DNA of 53,814 nucleotides. It comes from Deinococcus cellulosilyticus NBRC 106333 = KACC 11606. Lineage in GTDB: Bacteria; Deinococcota; Deinococci; Deinococcales; Deinococcaceae. A program made the translations under genes and the position numbers. A model generated the notes under the pieces. It saw nothing but the letters and a program-made list of their open reading frames with translations, was not told the origin of the DNA and searched no databases. The DNA is taken from assembly GCF_007990775.1 (NCBI RefSeq), contig NZ_BJXB01000033.1, forward strand, positions 1-53,814, given 5' to 3'. Positions 48,975-53,814 of the stretch are shown piece after piece. Position 1 is the first letter of the stretch; every line of letters begins with the position of its first letter.

Positions 48975-51211
48975 GAGGCACCGCCCATCACCTGCCCAGA
49001 TACCTCGATGATTTTATTGGACGCACTGCAGAACTCGGCCTGCTCTCTGAGGCCCTGCAGAAACACAGCCTGATCTCGGTGGTGGGGTTTGGTGGGGTGG
49101 GTAAAACCCGACTGGCCGTGGAATTCAGCCGCCAGCATGCTGAAAAGTTCCCACATGGGATTGCTTTTTTTGATGCCTACAGCAGCAGAAACACCAACGA
49201 ATTCATCTCCCTGATCGCCAAGTCCTTCGACATCACAGACGTCAAGATCGAGAGGATCACCGAGTTTCTGGTGGAGTACTTCCAGCACAAACGGATGCTG
49301 CTGTTGCTGGACAACGTGGAACACCTCCCCGAAATTGGCATTTTCATTCGCACCCTGCTCACCGAGTGCCCCTCCCTGCACATCCTCGCCACCTCCCGTG
49401 AACGCCTGAAAATCCGTGGAGAATGTGTCTGCCAGATTCATCCGTTCAATTTTGACACCCTGGAAGAGGACCTTTTTCACAACGAGGCCATGCAGCTCTT
49501 TTACAGCCGGGCAAAGCTGGTGCGCCCGGACCTGATCCTCTCAGAAGAACACCAGAGCCTGATTTTTCAGATTTGCAGGCTGCTGGAAGGCATTCCCCTG
49601 TCCATCGAACTGGTGGCCAGTCAGGTGTACAGCCAGACCCTGCAACGCATCCTCCGGTTTCTGCAGGACAACCTGCTCCTGCCTGCTGCGCAGGGAGCCA
49701 TCGACCTTGATCCCAGGCAGCGCAGCATCCGCAACCTGATCGACTGGAGTTACCAGTTGCTCACTCCAGAGCAGCGTCTGGTGTTCCGTCACCTCAGCTT
49801 CTTCAATGCCCGCTTTGATCTGGATGACGCCCTCCACATGTTGCAAACCCTGTTTCAGGAGCAGCAGATCGAGACGGACCCAGCAGGGGTGCTCACCAGC
49901 CTTCTCGAAAAAAACCTGCTGTACTCCAAAGTCGGAGGGGATGGCCGCAGCCTGCTGTTCTGCCTGGATGTGGTCAAAGCCTACGCCCGCAGCCTGATGG
50001 ATGAAAGGGAGCAAAAACAGGTTCTGGCCTTCTACACCTCTTATTATCTGCAACGCATCCAGACCAACAAAGAGACCCCTTTTGATGTGCAGAGCGAGTA
50101 TTTTCTGCGGCATTCCAGCAGCATCCACCAGGTCATCACTGCGCACCTGAAAGACAACCCCCTGCAATCTGCACGGCTGGTGTCCTACATCTGGAAGTAC
50201 TGGCAGGCCTCACGCTACTTCTACCTGGGACTGGCTTACACAGATGCCCTCTTTGAAGCCTACCAGCAGGCAGGTCCACAGCAGAAGACCCATGAATTTG
50301 CTCTGTCCATTGTGAACACCCTGATCGGTGCAGCGTGGATTTCCAACGACAACTTTGATTTCGAGGGGAGCCGCTGTTATTTCACCCAGGCTTTAGAGGT
50401 GGCCCGCCACCACCAGAACCCGATGGGCATGGCCGGGGCCTACCAGGGTCTGGCCCACCTGTGCATGTTCTGGGGAGACCTCAGGCAGGCGGACTTTTTC
50501 ACCCAGGAAGCGCAGGAGATCATTGGCCGGATTGGAGAGCCAGACCAGAAGTGCTGGATTCAGAGCCACCAGGGCAGGCTGCACTTCATCAAGGGCCAGT
50601 ACCCAGAGGCTGAACACTGCTTTCTGGAATCCCAGAAAGGCTTTCAGGCCAGAGGCAACACCTGGGGCATGGCCTGGACTGAACTCCATCTGGCCGAATT
50701 GTACTTCGAGACCCTGCAACTGGACCGGGCCGAGGCCCTGCTGGAAGAGCAACTCCAGAACACCCAGCTTTCCTTTGAGGAGATGAACACCGTGCGCCTT
50801 CACCTGCTCTTGCTGGTCGCCAAATTGCAGGTGATTCAGGAACGTGTTGATCAGGCCCGAGACACCTTACACATCTGCCTGGACCACTTCTCGGACCGCA
50901 AGAAGGCCATCAAGGTGCAGGACCTGATCGGTGTGCAGATCCTGATCGAGGTGGAGTCCGGTCACCTCTCAGAAGCTGCCCGTCTGATTCAAGAAGTCAT
51001 GACCAGCAAAACCCCTGTGGCAACCATCAACGCCCTGATCGACATCAACTGCTGTGCTGCCCGACTCGCAGTGCAGGAAGGACGCTTTCTGGAAGCCCGC
51101 AGGGCACACCAGACCTGCCTGGAGATCCATGAACGGTTTGAGTGGGCCATCAGTCCCAGAAGGCAGAAATTCTATGACGGCCTCGAAACGTCCCTGAACG
51201 CTCCGGTTTGA
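48971..51211 (+). CDS. NB-ARC ATPase with TPR repeats (AfsR C-half-like)
   Basis: 746 aa. A STAND-type NTPase (about 10-300) shows DDFIGR, P-loop VVGFGGVGKTRLA, Walker B MLLLLDNVEHL, ATSRE and the GIPLSIELVA motif. A winged-helix segment follows, then helical TPR-like repeats from about 400 to 740 (for example AYQGLAHLCMFWGDLRQADFFT, where I give only the type). Such proteins act as ATP-driven switches. Its start overlaps the regulator gene, so the two together equal a split AfsR. Terminator at 51231. Target genes unknown; the cellulase downstream is a candidate. Confidence 0.9.
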   Translation: MRGTAHHLPRYLDDFIGRTAELGLLSEALQKHSLISVVGFGGVGKTRLAVEFSRQHAEKFPHGIAFFDAYSSRNTNEFISLIAKSFDITDVKIERITEFLVEYFQHKRMLLLLDNVEHLPEIGIFIRTLLTECPSLHILATSRERLKIRGECVCQIHPFNFDTLEEDLFHNEAMQLFYSRAKLVRPDLILSEEHQSLIFQICRLLEGIPLSIELVASQVYSQTLQRILRFLQDNLLLPAAQGAIDLDPRQRSIRNLIDWSYQLLTPEQRLVFRHLSFFNARFDLDDALHMLQTLFQEQQIETDPAGVLTSLLEKNLLYSKVGGDGRSLLFCLDVVKAYARSLMDEREQKQVLAFYTSYYLQRIQTNKETPFDVQSEYFLRHSSSIHQVITAHLKDNPLQSARLVSYIWKYWQASRYFYLGLAYTDALFEAYQQAGPQQKTHEFALSIVNTLIGAAWISNDNFDFEGSRCYFTQALEVARHHQNPMGMAGAYQGLAHLCMFWGDLRQADFFTQEAQEIIGRIGEPDQKCWIQSHQGRLHFIKGQYPEAEHCFLESQKGFQARGNTWGMAWTELHLAELYFETLQLDRAEALLEEQLQNTQLSFEEMNTVRLHLLLLVAKLQVIQERVDQARDTLHICLDHFSDRKKAIKVQDLIGVQILIEVESGHLSEAARLIQEVMTSKTPVATINALIDINCCAARLAVQEGRFLEARRAHQTCLEIHERFEWAISPRRQKFYDGLETSLNAPV

Positions 51212-51230
51212 ACTTTTGCCCTGGACCCGA

Positions 51231-51271
51231 TCTGAAAAAGCCTGCAGCAGCACTTTTCAGGCTTTTTCAGA
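51231..51271 (+). terminator. terminator after the NB-ARC-TPR gene
   Basis: Perfect 14-bp stem TCTGAAAAAGCCTG (51231-51244) / CAGGCTTTTTCAGA (51258-51271) with a 13-nt loop; the T run is inside the stem. It separates the regulator pair from the cellulase gene. Confidence 0.75.
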
Positions 51272-51405
51272 CCTGCAGCTGTACCCTGAAAAGGATTCCA
51301 CGGTTCAAACCATGTGCTGTTCAGCGCGGCTTTTTCGCACTTCAGGCGAAGGCTGAAGACGTTTCAGGTTCATAGAGCATCAGGTTCACAGAGAAGAGGT
51401 CATGA

Positions 51406-53508
51406 ATGCGCAGAGTTCAATTCACCGCCCTCACCTTGCTCAGTGTGGGAATGCTGGCCTGTTCCAGCCAGACCCCACCTGCAGCCCAGCCCACCGTGCA
51501 GAAGCAAGCAGGAGAGGGCTTCTGGTCCACATCTGGAAGCAAGATCCTTGATGCCAACGGTCAGGTGGTTCGCATCACCGGCATCAACTGGTTCGGGTTT
51601 GAGACCGCCAATTACATGCCCCACGGATTGTGGAGCGTCAATTACAAGCAGGTTCTGGATCAGGTGAAATCCCTGGGTTTCACAGTCCTTCGCATCCCCT
51701 TTTCGAACGAGATGCTGGTGGGCCCCAAGATGCCCTCAGGCCTCAATGACTTTGCCAATCCCGAGCTGAAAGGCCTCAACAGCCTGCAGATTCTGGACAG
51801 AATCATCGAGTACTCCGGCACCATCGGCCTGAAGGTCTTTCTGGACCGCCACCGTCCGGAAGCGAGCGGGCAGTCTCACCTGTGGTACACCTCGACCACC
51901 CCGGAAAGCAAATGGATCGAGGACTGGAAGTTCCTTGCTGCAAGATACAAAGGCAACCCCACCGTGGTGGGCGCAGACCTCCACAACGAGCCGCACTCGG
52001 TGGACGGCACAGGCCTGAATTCCTGCTGGGGTTGCGGTGATCCCGCACAGGACTGGCGTCTGGCAGCAGAGAAGGCCGGAAACGCCATCCTCAGTGTCAA
52101 TCCCGACTGGCTGATCATTGTGGAGGGGAACGAGTGCTGGGCCAGCGACGGCAGCGCAGTGAAACCCAGCCAGTGGAACCCCAACCCCAACATGAACTGC
52201 AATTGGTGGGGGGGCAACCTGATGGGGGCACAGAAGTACCCGGTCCGCTTATCAAAACCCAACAAACTGGTGTACTCCAGCCACGATTATGGAATGAGCG
52301 TCTACAACGGCCAGCCCTGGTTCACCGACCCCAGCTTCCCGGCCACCCTGGAGCCTCACTGGGACAAATACTGGGGATACCTGGTGAAAAACAACATCGC
52401 CCCGGTGATTGTCGGAGAGTTTGGCAGCACCCTGCAGGACTCCAAAGACCAGGTCTGGCTCCCCAGTTTGCTCAAGTACCTCGAAAAGATCGGGGCAAGC
52501 TGGACCTACTGGTCCCTGAACCCCAACTCTGGAGACACCAAAGGCATCCTGCTGGACGACTGGCAAACGGTCGATCATGTGCGCTACGACGTGGTGAAGC
52601 CCTACCTTGTGCCCCTTTCTGGAGGGACCACCAACAAAGCGCCCACTGTCTCGATCACCAGTCCGACCAGTGGACAGAACTTCGCCACGGGAGTCACCAT
52701 TTCTGTGAAGGGCACTGCCAGTGACCCCGACGGAACAGTCTCCAAAGTGGACCTTTATGTGGATGGGGTCCTCAAGAACACAGACACCACTGCACCCTAT
52801 GAATTCAGTGTTGCAGGGCTGGCCAGTGGTGCTCACACCATCAAACTGATGGCCACAGACAACAAAGGGGCAACAGCAGAAGCCACACAGAGCATCACGG
52901 TGGGTTCTGCGCCCAATGATCCACCTGCTCTGACGGTTTCCAGCCCAATAGAGGGCCAGACGTTCACTGCTGGAACCACAGTCAATGTCGCTGCCACAGC
53001 CACAGACAGCGATGGTGTCTCCAAAGTGGACTTCTATATGGATGGCATTCTCAAACTCTCGGATACCACTTCCCCGTACAGCTACAGTGCAACAGGCCTC
53101 ACCTCTGGAGCCCACAGCATCAAGGTGGTTGCCACAGACACCAAAGGGGCGTCCAGCACCATCACCCGAAACATCACTGTGGGAGGCGCACCATCTGCCT
53201 GCAAGGTGGTCTACAGCAAACAGAACGACTGGGGAAGCGGTGCAACCATCAGCATCGACATCACCAACACCTCCAGTACCCCAGTGAATGGCTGGACCCT
53301 CAGTTTCAACTTCTCTGGCAACCAACAGATCAGCCAGAGCTGGAACAGCACCTATATCCAGAGTGGTCAGACCGTCACCCTGAAGAACCTGAATTACAAT
53401 GCCACGCTGGCTGCAGGAGCCACCACCAACCTGGGCTTCAACCTCACTTACAGTGGCACCAACAGCAATCCGGTCAGCTTCAAGCTCAATGGCAACACTT
53501 GCCAGTGA
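51406..53508 (+). CDS. GH5 endoglucanase lipoprotein with CBM2
   Basis: 700 aa. A lipoprotein signal (lipobox GMLAC, C19) means the mature enzyme is anchored to the cell envelope. The GH5 catalytic domain (about 38-405) has the acid/base E195 in LHNEP and nucleophile E338 in GEFGS. Two Ig-like repeats follow (about 410-500 and 502-592; each has PTSGQ/PIEGQ-F, KVDLYVDG/KVDFYMDG, SGAH), then a C-terminal CBM2 (about 597-700) bounded by two cysteines, with the family's W residues. It should cut internal beta-1,4-glucosidic bonds of cellulose. AGAAGAGG precedes the ATG. Confidence 0.94.
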   Translation: MRRVQFTALTLLSVGMLACSSQTPPAAQPTVQKQAGEGFWSTSGSKILDANGQVVRITGINWFGFETANYMPHGLWSVNYKQVLDQVKSLGFTVLRIPFSNEMLVGPKMPSGLNDFANPELKGLNSLQILDRIIEYSGTIGLKVFLDRHRPEASGQSHLWYTSTTPESKWIEDWKFLAARYKGNPTVVGADLHNEPHSVDGTGLNSCWGCGDPAQDWRLAAEKAGNAILSVNPDWLIIVEGNECWASDGSAVKPSQWNPNPNMNCNWWGGNLMGAQKYPVRLSKPNKLVYSSHDYGMSVYNGQPWFTDPSFPATLEPHWDKYWGYLVKNNIAPVIVGEFGSTLQDSKDQVWLPSLLKYLEKIGASWTYWSLNPNSGDTKGILLDDWQTVDHVRYDVVKPYLVPLSGGTTNKAPTVSITSPTSGQNFATGVTISVKGTASDPDGTVSKVDLYVDGVLKNTDTTAPYEFSVAGLASGAHTIKLMATDNKGATAEATQSITVGSAPNDPPALTVSSPIEGQTFTAGTTVNVAATATDSDGVSKVDFYMDGILKLSDTTSPYSYSATGLTSGAHSIKVVATDTKGASSTITRNITVGGAPSACKVVYSKQNDWGSGATISIDITNTSSTPVNGWTLSFNFSGNQQISQSWNSTYIQSGQTVTLKNLNYNATLAAGATTNLGFNLTYSGTNSNPVSFKLNGNTCQ

Positions 53509-53519
53509 CAGAAGTTGAC

Positions 53520-53548
53520 GGTTTACAGTAGACAGTTCACAGTGTGCA
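53520..53548 (+). repeat. heptad repeat array after cellulase
   Basis: GTTTACA, GTAGACA, GTTCACA, GTGTGCA, starting 12 nt after the stop. It has the same polarity relative to its gene as the arrays at the dnaB and GGDEF-EAL gene ends. Confidence 0.7.
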
Positions 53549-53579
53549 GAAAAGGTCCTGTATCAGTAAGCCAGATCAG

Positions 53580-53612
53580 GGAGGATGTGCCAGACAGTGC
53601 ATCCTCCGTTTG
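53580..53612 (+). terminator. possible cellulase terminator
   Basis: GGAGGATG (53580-53587) / CATCCTCC (53600-53607) with a 12-nt loop, followed by GTTTG. The T tract is weak. Confidence 0.5.
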
Positions 53613-53754
53613 TCTTAGGGGTAGAGGAGGGGAGATCCGTCACATCCACTATTTTTGTACTGAGTACAGAGTTTTTATGGATGGGTTTTGCGTCTCGAAA
53701 AACCCCGTGCAGCACGCCAGAGATCAGGTCCTTCAAACCCTCCTTCCCGGGGTG

Positions 53755-53811
53755 TTGACACATCTGCAAATCCGTAGTATTCTTTTCTTCGCCCGAGAGG
53801 AAGCAGCAATG
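53755..53811 (+). promoter_or_regulatory. strong promoter leading out of the window
   Basis: TTGACA (53755-53760), 17-nt spacer, TATTCT (53778-53783). GAGAGG and an ATG at 53809-53811 follow, so a gene or RNA probably starts at the edge, but only two codons are visible. Confidence 0.6.
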
Positions 53812-53814
53812 CAG

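Larger units (their letters stand above)
53509..53814. other. terminal intergenic region
   Basis: Holds a heptad array, a stem-loop terminator candidate (53580-53607), a perfect TGTACT-G-AGTACA palindrome (53656-53668), and a promoter at the window edge (53755-53783). A 68-codon minus-strand frame exists but has no supporting features. Confidence 0.5.

Noticed and set aside
51365..51393. Direct repeat CAGGTTCAYAGAG as regulator site for cellulase
   Set aside because: The second copy overlaps the ribosome site and the copies resemble the heptad-type repeats; too weak to call an operator.
53563..53769. 68-codon minus-strand frame at the right edge
   Set aside because: It crosses a terminator-like stem, a palindrome and a promoter; no ribosome site or family.

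Overview
The window looks like chromosomal DNA of a Deinococcus-type bacterium (Deinococcota). This is inferred from gene content and style: high GC, many start codons sitting 5-6 nt behind a TANNCT -10 box (leaderless mRNAs), a DUF3809-like protein, PadR plus permease-prefix pairs, a UPF0173 metallohydrolase, a split AfsR-like regulator and a secreted cellulase. Species cannot be fixed from the window. A cellulolytic Deinococcus would fit the GH5-CBM2 lipoprotein at the right end.

Layout. 1-10 kb: serA with a strong terminator, a class V aminotransferase, an unrecognised 534-aa protein downstream of a PQQ-propeller protein, an MFS transporter and a di-haem peroxidase. 9.7-13.3 kb: a permease-prefix membrane protein with its PadR regulator, then a YIP1-like membrane gene split by an IS608-like, tnpB-only element. 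Removing the element joins the two gene halves exactly in frame. 13.4-19.1 kb: a four-gene phosphosignalling cluster (vWA protein, zinc-ribbon Ser/Thr kinase, zinc-ribbon FHA protein, pseudokinase-PP2C fusion). 19.1-21.2 kb: ppx/gppA, a translationally coupled 33-aa membrane protein and a small hypothetical gene.

21.7-31.8 kb is the most striking region, an apparently complete class I lanthipeptide locus on the + strand: XRE regulator with its own palindromic operator, a 4-TM protein, two 6-TM permease-like proteins and an ABC ATPase (probable self-immunity/export), two identical precursor genes (a perfect 192-bp duplication), a structured 0.4-kb segment with an attenuator-like palindrome and a terminator, then lanC, full-length lanB and an ABC exporter lanT. 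No dedicated leader protease is present.

32-47.9 kb is mostly minus-strand housekeeping and signalling: HAD phosphatase (+), a second kinase, UPF0173 hydrolase, a PAS-GGDEF-EAL protein, a DUF3809-like protein, an RlmI-like methyltransferase, nrdR overlapping a catalytically degenerate SDR, dnaB carrying two related LAGLIDADG inteins, and a DEAH helicase with a DUF1998-type cysteine cluster. 48-53.5 kb (+): a two-gene AfsR-like regulator (winged-helix/BTAD, then NB-ARC-TPR) preceded by three copies of a 10-bp repeat, then a GH5 endoglucanase lipoprotein.

Throughout the window, 7-bp-periodic tandem arrays of several sequence families sit at gene ends, often supplying or touching the stop codon. 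They form the most pervasive unexplained structural feature outside genes.
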